A stretch of 64,000 nt of DNA, taken from Frankiaceae bacterium (GTDB taxonomy: Bacteria > Actinomycetota > Actinomycetes > BP-191). Of the stretch, positions 1 to 7,851 are shown piece by piece. Location: the NCBI GenBank assembly GCA_035556555.1, contig DATMES010000027.1:1-64000 (forward strand), in the 5' to 3' direction. The notes beneath the pieces are model-generated. The model saw only the letters and a list, made by a program, of their open reading frames with translations, did no database searches and was not told the DNA's origin. The translations under genes were made by a program, and so were the position numbers. Position 1 is the first letter of the stretch. Every line of letters begins with the position of its first letter.

Positions 1-162
1 AGGACGCTCCAGCACGCTGCGCCGCAGGCATCTCAGCGCTGGAGCGCAGTAAGGGGGCTCGTGCACCCAGTTGACGCACCGGCACGCGCTGCCGCGCGGC
101 CGATCCGGCCGCTGCTGCGCACTCAGGATGGAAAAGGCTCCGGGTTGCGCAGGTGACGGGCG
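1..162. other. Left-edge intergenic stretch with a hairpin
   Basis: No convincing gene is visible here. Bases 5-13 (CGCTCCAGC) can pair with bases 38-46 (GCTGGAGCG), which would give a stem-loop at the very left edge, possibly the terminator of a gene lying outside the window. The rest is unremarkable high-GC sequence up to the stop codon of the leftward AAA+ ATPase gene. Confidence 0.3.
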
Positions 163-1275
163 CTACGACACCGGGGTGACGAGGTGCAGGCCCTCGAAGT
201 CGGACGGTGGGAGCGGGGGAGCGACGTCGTCGCCGGTGAGCGCGCGTAGCTCGCCCTTCGTCGGCTGCTTCTCCTCCGCCAGCCGCAACGCCTGCCGCTG
301 CACCGCCTGCTCGAACAGCGTCCGCACCGCGCGCCCGTTGCCGAAGCCAGGGCCGCGAGCCGACGCCGCGAGCAGGTCGCGGACGCGCTTCTTCGCCCCC
401 GCGGTGGCGGTGTAGCCGGCGCCCTTCGCGATGCGCGTGAAGATGAGCAGCAGCTCCTCGTCCGTGTAGTCGGGGAAGTCGATGGTGCGGGGCATCCGTG
501 ACCGCAGGCCAGGGTTGGTGTCGATGAAGTCGTCCATCTCGTCGGGGTAGCCGGCGGCGATGACGACGGTGTCGTGGCGGTGGTCCTCCATGAGCTTCAC
601 GAGGGTGTCGATGGCCTCCTGCCCGAAGCCCGACGACGACCCGGCGTCGCGGGCGAGGGAGTACGCCTCGTCGATGAACAGCACCCCGCCCCGCGCCTTC
701 CCGAACGCCTCCGACGTCTTGATGGCGGTCTGCCCGACGTACTCCGCGACGAGCCCCGCGCGGTCGGTCTCCACGACGTGCCCGTCGGGTACGACCTCCA
801 GCGCGGCGTAGATCCGCCCGATCAGCCGCGCGACGGTGGTCTTGCCGGTGCCGGGGTTGCCGCGGAACACCAGGTGGTGGCTCATGACGGCGACCGGCAG
901 GTCGGCGGCGCGCCGCCACTTCTGCACGCGTACCAGCGCGGTGAGCTCCTTGACCTGCTTCTTGACGACGTCGAGGCCGACGAGGCCGTCGAGCTCCTTG
1001 AGCGCCTTCTTGAGCTCGGCCTCGCCCGACTTGGTCGTCGTCGGGTCCTTCTCCTTCGCGGCGCCGGTGGCGAGCGGCGCGCCGCTCACGGCGACCTCGG
1101 TCCACGCGCCGGCGACGTCGACGGTCCAGCGACGGCCGTTCTCGTCGATGCCCACGAGCGGCGCCAGCAGGGCGGCCGCCTCGTCCTCGCTGACCTGCTT
1201 CTTGTCGAGCCGCTGCTTGAGCGTGTCCCAGGTCCGCGCGACCTCGTAGAGCGTCTTCATGGTGACGTCGCTCAC
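163..1275 (-). CDS. AAA+ ATPase, CbbX/SpoVK-like
   Basis: A 370-residue AAA+ ATPase. Residues 1-90 form a poorly conserved N-terminal part. The ATPase core follows, with Walker A GNPGTGKT near residues 139-146 and Walker B VLFIDEAY near 198-205. Further on, NPGLRSR is a likely sensor/arginine-finger region. The VGLDxVKxQV segment before the core is typical of the CbbX/CfxQ and SpoVK branch. That branch remodels or assembles protein complexes by ATP hydrolysis. There is no Rubisco in the window, so a Rubisco activase role is not supported. The GTG start at 1275 is preceded by a GGAGG-rich Shine-Dalgarno sequence eight bases upstream. The gene is divergent from the vWA/PspA operon, and only 78 bp separate their starts, so a shared function in envelope maintenance is plausible but inferred. 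Confidence 0.85.
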   Translation of the reverse strand: MSDVTMKTLYEVARTWDTLKQRLDKKQVSEDEAAALLAPLVGIDENGRRWTVDVAGAWTEVAVSGAPLATGAAKEKDPTTTKSGEAELKKALKELDGLVGLDVVKKQVKELTALVRVQKWRRAADLPVAVMSHHLVFRGNPGTGKTTVARLIGRIYAALEVVPDGHVVETDRAGLVAEYVGQTAIKTSEAFGKARGGVLFIDEAYSLARDAGSSSGFGQEAIDTLVKLMEDHRHDTVVIAAGYPDEMDDFIDTNPGLRSRMPRTIDFPDYTDEELLLIFTRIAKGAGYTATAGAKKRVRDLLAASARGPGFGNGRAVRTLFEQAVQRQALRLAEEKQPTKGELRALTGDDVAPPLPPSDFEGLHLVTPVS

Positions 1276-1353
1276 GTGGTGCTCCTCCTCCGTCCCGGCA
1301 CGTGCGTCCGGCCAGTATCGTTCGTCCCATTACGGGGCGGAGCGAGGAGTGCC

Positions 1354-3183
1354 GTGGCGGGGTCGAACAGCAAGGTGCCGTTGGTCGTCTCTGTGGTGGT
1401 CGCCGTCGTCCTCATCGGCGTCGGCATCTCGCGGGTCGGCGGCGGCGGAGGCGGCGGCGGGGCGGAGCCGACGGCGGGTCCGGACAAGCGGACCGGGTGC
1501 ACGCAGGTCGTCGTCGCGGCGTCGTCGGAGAAGGCCGCGCTGATGAGCAAGATGGCGGGCGAGTACAACGCCGCCAACCGCTCCGTCGACGGTACGTGCG
1601 TCTCCGCGAGCGTGTTCACGAAGGCGTCCGGCGGCGGGGCCGAGGCGCTGGCACGAGGCTGGGACGAACGCCTCGACGGCGGCCCCAAGCCGGACGTCTG
1701 GTCGCCGGCGTCGTCGTCGTGGGCGGTCATCGTCCGCCAGCGTACGACCGCCCAGGACAAGCCCGACATCATCCCCGGCGAGAAGCCCGCGGACCTGCCG
1801 AGCATCGCCAAGACGCCGCTCGTGCTCGCCATGCCGAAGCCGATGGCCGAGGCGCTCGGCTGGCCCGGCAAGGCGCTCGGCTTCGGCGACCTCCTCGACC
1901 TGTCGCGCGAGCCGCGCGGCTGGGGGAAGTACGGCCATCCGGAGTGGGGGCAGTTCCGCCTCGGCAAGACCAACCCGAACTTCTCGACGTCCGGGCTCAA
2001 CGCCACCATCGGCTCGTACTTCGCCGCGACCGGCGTCAGCAGCGACCTCACGCCGGCGAACGTCGCCGACCCGAAGACGCAGGCGTACGTCAAGGGCGTC
2101 GAGCAGGCCGTCGTGCACTACGGCGACACGACGCTGACGTTCCTCTCCAACCTGCAGGCGGCCGACGACCGCGGCCAGGGGCTCACGTACATCTCCGCGG
2201 TCACGATCGAGGAGAAGAGCGTCTGGGACTACAACGAGGGCAACCCGACCGGCGACCCGAAGACCCTCGGCAAGCACCGCAAGCCGAAGGTCCCGCTCGT
2301 CGCGATCTACCCGAAGGAGGGGACGCTCCTCTCCGACAACCCGTACATCGTCCTCGACGCCGAGTGGGTCACCGAGGAGAAGAAGAAGGCGGCCGCCGAC
2401 TTCCTGAAGTATCTGCAGGAGCCGCGGCAGCAGCGGGTGTTCCAGGACGCGGCGTTCCGCGACTTCCAGGGCGCGCCCGGGCCGAAGGTGAGCCAGGCCA
2501 ACGGCATGCTGCCCGACCAGCCCAAGGTGACGCTGTCGCCGCCTGCGCCGGCCGTCCTGGACCTCGTGCAGAAGTCGTGGGAGTCGTTGCGCAAGCGGGC
2601 CCGCGTGCTCCAGGTCATCGACGTGTCGGGCTCCATGGGCGAGCCCGTGGGCGACGCGGGGAAGTCGAAGCTGGACCTCGCCAAGGAGGCGGCCATCAGG
2701 GCGCTGTCGCAGTACGCGCCCGATGACGAGGTCGGCCTCTGGACGTTCTCCTCGAACGTCCAGGGGAGGCCTGCGCCGTACCAGGAGCTCGTCCCCATCG
2801 GCCGCGTGAAGGACAACATCAGGACGTTGACCGAGCGCATCCAGGGCCTCGTGCCCAACGGCGGCACCGCCCTCTACGCCACCACGCGTGCGTCGGTGCA
2901 GCACGTCAGGGACTCCTTCGACCCGCAGCGCATCAACGCCGTCGTCTTCCTCACCGACGGCAAGAACGAGTACCCGCCCGACACCAACCTCGACCGGCTG
3001 CTCGAGGACCTGCGGTCGGAGGACGAGTCGGTGGCGGTTCGGGTGTTCACCATCGGGTACGGCGACGACGCCGACCTGCCGACGCTCAGGCGCATCGCCG
3101 AGGCGTCCCGCGGGGCGGCGTACGACGCCTCCGACCCCGCCTCCATCGACAAGGTCTTCACGAACGTGATCTCCAACTTCTGA
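1354..3183 (+). CDS. Membrane-anchored solute-binding/vWA fusion protein
   Basis: A 609-residue protein with two recognisable halves. An uncleaved N-terminal membrane anchor (residues 7-26) and a glycine-rich linker lead into an extracellular solute-binding-protein fold (about residues 45-400). A C-terminal von Willebrand A domain follows, with a MIDAS motif DVSGSMG near residue 422 and a later FLTDG. It lacks a lipobox and no ABC permease genes adjoin it, so a transport role is doubtful. Such SBP-vWA fusions occur in actinobacteria and probably act in surface adhesion or complex assembly. The GTG start at 1354 is chosen because AGGAG lies just upstream and the membrane anchor begins there; the open frame runs further upstream but into the divergent gene. 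One base separates its stop from the next ATG, indicating an operon. Confidence 0.8.
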   Translation: MAGSNSKVPLVVSVVVAVVLIGVGISRVGGGGGGGGAEPTAGPDKRTGCTQVVVAASSEKAALMSKMAGEYNAANRSVDGTCVSASVFTKASGGGAEALARGWDERLDGGPKPDVWSPASSSWAVIVRQRTTAQDKPDIIPGEKPADLPSIAKTPLVLAMPKPMAEALGWPGKALGFGDLLDLSREPRGWGKYGHPEWGQFRLGKTNPNFSTSGLNATIGSYFAATGVSSDLTPANVADPKTQAYVKGVEQAVVHYGDTTLTFLSNLQAADDRGQGLTYISAVTIEEKSVWDYNEGNPTGDPKTLGKHRKPKVPLVAIYPKEGTLLSDNPYIVLDAEWVTEEKKKAAADFLKYLQEPRQQRVFQDAAFRDFQGAPGPKVSQANGMLPDQPKVTLSPPAPAVLDLVQKSWESLRKRARVLQVIDVSGSMGEPVGDAGKSKLDLAKEAAIRALSQYAPDDEVGLWTFSSNVQGRPAPYQELVPIGRVKDNIRTLTERIQGLVPNGGTALYATTRASVQHVRDSFDPQRINAVVFLTDGKNEYPPDTNLDRLLEDLRSEDESVAVRVFTIGYGDDADLPTLRRIAEASRGAAYDASDPASIDKVFTNVISNF

Positions 3184-3184
3184 C

Positions 3185-4024
3185 ATGGCCGTCCAGGACG
3201 AGGTCAGGGACCCGTGGACCTACGTGGTCGGCGCCTTGGCCGGTGGCGCCGCCCTGGCGACGGGCGTGTTCCTTCCGCCCGTGGCGCTGGGCATCGGGCT
3301 GGCGGTCGCGGCCACCAAGGTGCTGACGGGCGCGTTCTTCAAGAGCGAGAAGCGGCGGGCGATGGTCAAGGACAGGCGGCTGCCCGTCCTGACCCGTACG
3401 CCCGAGGCCGCCTGGCTGGCGCGCGCGGGCAAGGCGCAGCAGGTGTTCGACGACATCGCGGACTCGGCGCACGACGGGCCGATCGCGGAGAGGGTGCAGA
3501 CGTTCGGCGACGAGACCGCGGGCTCGCTCTACGCACTCCAGCGGCTCGCGGGGCAGGCGTCGGCGATCCGTTCGGCCATGGCCAGGCTCGACCCGAAGAA
3601 CATCGCCTGGGAGCGCGACCGGATCCTCAACTCCTCCAGGCCGGGCGAGGACCCGATGGTGCTGGCGGAGCGGGAGCGTTCGCTCAACGCCGTGCAGACG
3701 CAGCTGGACACGTACGCCCGCCTCGAGGGCACCCTCCGCATGCTGCTCGCCAGGCTCGAGTCCGGCACCCTCGCCATCGAGGGCCTCGTGGCCAGGCTCG
3801 CGGAGGTCGTCGCGCTCGCCGAGACGACGTCGGTCGCCACCGACGGCGTCACGCAGGTCGAGGAGCTCGCGCACGAGCTCGAAGGGCTGCGTGCCGGCCT
3901 GGTCGAGGCCGAGTCGGTCTCGACACGGGCCATGCAGGGACTGGCTCCACTTCCTTCACCGGCACCGGATACGGTGCCGACAACCGACACCACCCGCGTC
4001 CGCAGGCGCGCGGGCGGCGAGTAA
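3185..4024 (+). CDS. Unknown membrane/coiled-coil protein of the PspA operon
   Basis: A 279-residue protein that I do not recognise as a named family. Residues 12-50 contain two adjoining hydrophobic stretches, likely one or two membrane helices. The remainder is charged, Ala/Leu/Glu-rich and predicted to be helical or coiled-coil up to about residue 250. A short Pro/Thr tail ends in an Arg-rich segment. It begins one base after the stop of the SBP-vWA gene and ends 15 bases before pspA, so it belongs to the same transcription unit. The position suggests it couples the membrane-anchored vWA protein to the PspA scaffold. That role is inference from context only. Confidence 0.7.
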   Translation: MAVQDEVRDPWTYVVGALAGGAALATGVFLPPVALGIGLAVAATKVLTGAFFKSEKRRAMVKDRRLPVLTRTPEAAWLARAGKAQQVFDDIADSAHDGPIAERVQTFGDETAGSLYALQRLAGQASAIRSAMARLDPKNIAWERDRILNSSRPGEDPMVLAERERSLNAVQTQLDTYARLEGTLRMLLARLESGTLAIEGLVARLAEVVALAETTSVATDGVTQVEELAHELEGLRAGLVEAESVSTRAMQGLAPLPSPAPDTVPTTDTTRVRRRAGGE

Positions 4025-4039
4025 CCCGAGGAGACGTAC

Positions 4040-4861
4040 GTGTTCGATGTCATCAGGCGGGGCTGGGCGTACTTCGTCGCCGCGCTGTCGGGGAAGCTCG
4101 ACGAGCGCGCGGACCCCAAGATCCAGATCGAGCAGGCCATCACGGAGGCCAAGCGCCAGCACCAGATGCTCTCGGAGCAGGCGGCGGCCGTCCTCGGCAA
4201 CCGCCACCAGCTCGAGATGAAGCTCGACAAGCAGATGGACGAGGTCGAGCGCATGCAGGCGTCGGCACGGCAGGCGCTGGTGCTCGCCGAGCAGGCCCGC
4301 GCGGCCGGCGACGAGAAGAAGGCGGCCGAGTACGAGACTGCGGCGCAGTCGTTCGCGACGCAGCTCGTCTCCGCCGAGAAGGCGATGGAGGACCTCAAGG
4401 CGCTGCACGACCAGGCGCTCAAGGCGTCCGAGGCCGCCAAGGCCGCCGTCGCGCAGAACGCCCACGCCCTCCAGCAGAAGCTCGCCGAGCGCACCCGCCT
4501 CCTCAACCAGCTCGACCAGGCGAAGATGGCCGAGCGGGTCAACGAGGCGCTCCAGTCGGTGTCCGCCCTCGCCGTCCCCGGCAACGTTCCCTCGCTCGAC
4601 GAGGTCCGGGAGAAGATCGAGGGCCGCTACGCCCGCGCGATGGGCGCCACCGAGCTCGCGCAGGGCTCCGTCGAGGCTCGCATGATGGAGGTCCAGGCGT
4701 CCGCGATGGACATGGAGGGCGCGCAGCGCCTCGAGGCCATCCGCGCGTCGATGGGGCTGACCAAGGCCGCGGCGCCGGGCGCCACGACCGAGGCGACGCC
4801 CGCGGCCGCCGAGCAGCCGGCCGAGGCCGAGAAGCCCGCCAAGGCGCGCAAGACGTCGTAA
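4040..4861 (+). CDS. PspA/IM30 (Vipp1) family envelope-stress protein
   Basis: A 273-residue member of the PspA/IM30/Vipp1 family. These are peripheral inner-membrane coiled-coil proteins, related to ESCRT-III, that assemble on stressed membranes. The N-terminal amphipathic start (MFDVIRRGWAYF), the DPKIQIEQAITEAKRQHQ segment and the long heptad-rich coil to about residue 235 are characteristic. The Ala/Glu/Pro-rich C-terminal tail (residues 245-273) is low complexity. The GTG start at 4040 follows a GAGGAG Shine-Dalgarno. It is the last gene of an operon with the SBP-vWA protein and a membrane/coiled-coil protein, next to a divergent AAA+ ATPase. Family PspA proteins elsewhere are often partnered with AAA+ proteins, which supports a joint envelope-stress function. 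Confidence 0.88.
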   Translation: MFDVIRRGWAYFVAALSGKLDERADPKIQIEQAITEAKRQHQMLSEQAAAVLGNRHQLEMKLDKQMDEVERMQASARQALVLAEQARAAGDEKKAAEYETAAQSFATQLVSAEKAMEDLKALHDQALKASEAAKAAVAQNAHALQQKLAERTRLLNQLDQAKMAERVNEALQSVSALAVPGNVPSLDEVREKIEGRYARAMGATELAQGSVEARMMEVQASAMDMEGAQRLEAIRASMGLTKAAAPGATTEATPAAAEQPAEAEKPAKARKTS

Positions 4862-4950
4862 CGGCGCACCGGGCCGGCGGTCGCCCTCGCGCAGCGCCGA
4901 CTGGTGGGTATGTGCGAACACCTCCACCGGTCGGTGCGCGCCCGCGAACG

Positions 4951-5382
4951 TACTCACCAGTAGGCGAGGGGTTCCGGTGCGAGGCTGTCGTACCTAGACT
5001 CGGCGACGTGGTCGTCTTCACGACGTCGCGGTCGCGGTACGCGCTCGACGCTGCGCGGGGGCTGCTCCTGCAGTTCCCCGGCGGGACGCCGTGCGGCCTG
5101 CGCCCGGGCGTCTGGCACCGCGTCGCGTGGCCGCGGCACCCCGTCCAGGGCGAGCGCTTCTTCTGTTTCGTGACGCCGCACGACGGCGGCGAGCCGCTGC
5201 CGATCCGCACCGGCGACGTGACCTGGGTCAGCCCCGCGCCGCCGCCGGCGCTGGCGGTGGCGCCGCTGGCCACCGCCACCGCCGCATCCTGAGCCCCCGG
5301 AGCACGCCGCCCGCGGTTACTGGTGAGTAGCGACGTCGGGACTCACCACTTCGTGCTCGGCGCGAGCCGCTACTCACCAGTA
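4951..5382. repeat. Three copies of TACTCACCAGTA flanking a small gene
   Basis: The 12-mer TACTCACCAGTA occurs at 4951-4962 and 5371-5382. It is inverted as TACTGGTGAGTA at 5318-5329. Degenerate forms lie at 4900-4910 and 5341-5350. The motif is an imperfect palindrome with TACT and AGTA half-sites, which is the form of many TetR-type operators. The copies bracket the small gene at 5008-5292 on both sides. No regulator gene is adjacent, so the cognate protein is unknown. Confidence 0.55.
5008..5292 (+). CDS. Conserved small hypothetical protein
   Basis: A 94-residue cytoplasmic protein starting at GTG 5008. The N-terminal pattern (VVFTTSRSRYALD, then a basic or hydrophobic strand and later GEPLPIRTGDVTWVSP) resembles small beta-rich proteins common in actinobacteria. 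In those the N-terminal strand pairs with a short WxxVTSP-like C-terminal strand. I cannot assign a function. It is flanked on both sides by the TACTCACCAGTA motif, so it may be under the control of a palindrome-binding repressor. No good Shine-Dalgarno is visible and the transcript may be leaderless. The C-terminal 18 residues are low-complexity Ala/Thr/Pro. Confidence 0.55.
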   Translation: MVVFTTSRSRYALDAARGLLLQFPGGTPCGLRPGVWHRVAWPRHPVQGERFFCFVTPHDGGEPLPIRTGDVTWVSPAPPPALAVAPLATATAAS

Positions 5383-5418
5383 GCTTCCGGTCCGGGCCCG
5401 GACCGGGGCCGGGGCCGG

Positions 5419-5631
5419 CTAGCGGGTGGGGCCGACGAAGTCGAGGCAGACGTCGACGTTGCTGTGGCAGTCGTCGGGGTGGGCCATCGGGCAGACCGAC
5501 AGGAAGCCCGAGCACTCCTGGGCCGACAGGCAGACGTTGATGCCGTTGGCCGAGTACTCGCACGCGCTGGCGGGCGACCCACCGAGGGCGGCGAACGCGA
5601 CGAGGGCGGCGGCGGCGAGGATCCGCGTCAT
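5419..5631 (-). CDS. Small secreted Cys-rich peptide
   Basis: A 70-residue precursor. Residues 1-23 form a clear Sec signal peptide (basic MTRI start, Ala/Leu/Val core, ASA cleavage site). The mature part of about 47 residues has six cysteines, spaced C-x9-C-x5-C-x6-C-x7-C-x6-C, so three disulphides are possible after export. I recognise no family. The ATG at 5631 is preceded by the leader CCCCTACGAACGGAG, in which GGAG is the Shine-Dalgarno. The same CCCTAC-plus-GGAG arrangement precedes several other exported peptides in this window. It lies downstream of, and on the same strand as, the histidine kinase gene, with a 37-base gap. Confidence 0.65.
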   Translation of the reverse strand: MTRILAAAALVAFAALGGSPASACEYSANGINVCLSAQECSGFLSVCPMAHPDDCHSNVDVCLDFVGPTR

Positions 5632-5668
5632 GAGGGGCTCCGTTCGTAGGGGAGACCTCGACGCTACC

Positions 5669-7708
5669 TCAGGCCTTCCCCGCCGAGGTGGTGCGTCCGC
5701 CGACGCGCGCCGACGGGACGGCGGGTGCGTACGGCAGCGTGAAGCCGATCCGCGCGCCGCCGTCCTCGCGGTTGCGGGCGTGCACGGTGCCGCCCTGCGC
5801 CTCGACGAGCTGGCGGACGATGTGCAGCCCGAGGCCCATGCCGGCGTACTCGCGCCGGTCGCCGTTGCCCACCTGGTAGAAGCGCGTGAACAGCTGTTCC
5901 TCGCTGCCCGCGGGGATGCCGATGCCGCGGTCGAGCACCTCGACGGCGGCGTAGCCGTCGCCGCCACGGACGAGGACGCGGATCTCGCCGCCGCCGGGGC
6001 TGTACTTGATGGCGTTCTCGACAAGCTGCCCGACGACGGGGTCGACGGAGCCGGGGTCGCCGAGGACGAACGGCAGCTCGTCGGGTACGTCCACCACGAT
6101 GCGGTGCAGGTCGCTGACGTTGCCGAAGCCCTCGGCCGCCGCGCGGACCACGGGCTCGATGTCGAACGGCACCGCCTCCAGCGAGTACTTCGCCGCGCCG
6201 GCCCGCGCGCCGAGCAGCAGGTGGTCGACGAGCGCGACGAGCGAGTCCGTACGGTCCGCGACGGCGGCGAGCGCGTCGGTGCGCTCGGTCTCGGAGAGGC
6301 GCTGCCAGCTGCGCTGGAGGATCGCGATGTACCCCTTGATGACGGTGATCGGCGTACGGAGCTCATGGCTGGTCGTCGCGAGGAACAGGTCCTTCGCCTC
6401 GTCCAGCGCCTTCGCCTTGCTGACGTCGCGGAAGCCGACGACGGTCTCGCCCTCGGCGTCGATGGGGGAGGCGAGCAGCTCGATCCACCGCCCGTCGGGC
6501 AGGTGGTGGTCGGTGGGTACGCGCGGCGGGCCGATCGGGAACGGCAGCGGGCCGCCCACGACCTGGGCCGCGGCGAGGCCGGTCAGCTCGGCGGCGGCGG
6601 CGTTCCAGCCGCGGACGAGGCCGTCGCCGCCGACGACGGCCATGCCGTCGGCCATCCCGTCGATGATCGCCTGCTCGTGGTCGCGGGCGCGGACGACCTC
6701 GGCGTGGGTGGCGGCGTTGGCGAGCGCGGCGCCGACGTGGCCGGCGAGCAGCGTCGCGAGGTCGATCTCGTCGGCGGTGAGGCGCCTGCCGGGCTCGGCG
6801 AAGAGCACGTACAGCGCCCCGCGCACCGTCCCGCGCCCGACGCTCGGGATGACGAGCAGCGTGTGCAGGCCGGGCACCTCGCGCTGGAGGCGGTCCATGA
6901 GGAACGGGTACTGCTCCATGTCCTCGATGACGAGCGGCTCGCGGGTGCGCAGCACGTCGCCCATCGACGAGCCGGCGAGCGGCCAGCTCAGGCCGACGAG
7001 GTCGTCGGGGACGTTCTCGACGGCGATCAGCCGGGCCGTGTCGCCGACGGCGGTGACGAAGCCGGCGGCGTTCGCGTCGACGATCTCGCGGGCGGCGTGG
7101 CAGATCCGGGCGAGCACGCCGTCGAGGTCGAGGTCGGCGTTGAGCTCGCCGACGAGCGCGGCGAGGCGTTCGACCCGGTGGGCCCGCTCGGCGAGCGCCT
7201 CCTGCGCCTGGGCCTGCCGCCGTACGACGCGGGCGATCGTCTCGCCGACGAGCACGCAGACGGGCACGGCGACGGTGACGGAGGAGGCGGCGTTGATCCC
7301 CGCGGTCTCCGGCGCGACGAGGAACGGCAGCAGGTAGCTCGCCGCCGCGAACGGCGCCATGAGCCACGACGTCCGCGGCGGGTGCGCGATGCCGACCCAG
7401 ACGAAGATCACGACGAAGTAGACGGCGTACGAGTACGCCGACACGCCGCCGTAGCGGTTCGACACCGAGATCATGAGGAACGCGATCAGCCCCAGGCTCA
7501 GCGACGCCCGCGGGTGCCAGCGCTCCCAGGGCAGCAGCCGGTACGCCACGGCGCCCAGCGCGATCGCGAAAAGGCCCAGGCCGTTCAGCAGCGCGATGTC
7601 GAGCAGCTCGCTGCCGGGCAGGTAGTTGTTGACGACGGTGAACGCCCCGGAGGCCATGAGGAGCAGACCGGCGAGACGGCCGGAGTTGCTCTGGGTAGCG
7701 CGGGGCAC
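5669..7708 (-). CDS. Membrane histidine kinase with GAF and PAS domains
   Basis: A 679-residue sensor kinase. Residues 10-165 hold about six hydrophobic helices, followed by a short coiled coil (165-190) and a GAF domain (about 190-340). A PAS domain follows (about 340-440). Then come HisKA, with H-box TTSHELRTPITVIKGY (phosphoacceptor His near 447), and HATPase_c, with N-box NAIKYSP, a GIGIP motif and the GMGLGLHIV lid region. All residues needed for autophosphorylation are visible. No response regulator is adjacent, so it is an orphan kinase. I chose the GTG at 7708 because the frame upstream lacks hydrophobic or conserved character and would overlap the divergent gene at 7852. The ligand of the sensor region is unknown. 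Confidence 0.82.
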   Translation of the reverse strand: MPRATQSNSGRLAGLLLMASGAFTVVNNYLPGSELLDIALLNGLGLFAIALGAVAYRLLPWERWHPRASLSLGLIAFLMISVSNRYGGVSAYSYAVYFVVIFVWVGIAHPPRTSWLMAPFAAASYLLPFLVAPETAGINAASSVTVAVPVCVLVGETIARVVRRQAQAQEALAERAHRVERLAALVGELNADLDLDGVLARICHAAREIVDANAAGFVTAVGDTARLIAVENVPDDLVGLSWPLAGSSMGDVLRTREPLVIEDMEQYPFLMDRLQREVPGLHTLLVIPSVGRGTVRGALYVLFAEPGRRLTADEIDLATLLAGHVGAALANAATHAEVVRARDHEQAIIDGMADGMAVVGGDGLVRGWNAAAAELTGLAAAQVVGGPLPFPIGPPRVPTDHHLPDGRWIELLASPIDAEGETVVGFRDVSKAKALDEAKDLFLATTSHELRTPITVIKGYIAILQRSWQRLSETERTDALAAVADRTDSLVALVDHLLLGARAGAAKYSLEAVPFDIEPVVRAAAEGFGNVSDLHRIVVDVPDELPFVLGDPGSVDPVVGQLVENAIKYSPGGGEIRVLVRGGDGYAAVEVLDRGIGIPAGSEEQLFTRFYQVGNGDRREYAGMGLGLHIVRQLVEAQGGTVHARNREDGGARIGFTLPYAPAVPSARVGGRTTSAGKA

Positions 7709-7851
7709 CCGCCGAGTATCCGTCGCGAGCCTCGCTTGCGCGGGCGGAAGTACGACTTGTCCCGTTTTGCCTGTCGCCGCGTCACGGCAGGACCCGGGGC
7801 GCGTTAGGGCGAAGGAAGGCACGTCCCACTCACGTCCCGCGGAGGAACCCC

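Noticed and set aside
163-1275. Naming the AAA+ protein as Rubisco activase CbbX
   Set aside because: The motif similarity is to the broad CbbX/SpoVK branch; no Rubisco or Calvin-cycle gene is present.
574-1353. Upstream extension of the SBP-vWA reading frame
   Set aside because: It runs antisense through the AAA+ ATPase gene, has no domain content and no Shine-Dalgarno; the membrane anchor begins at GTG 1354.
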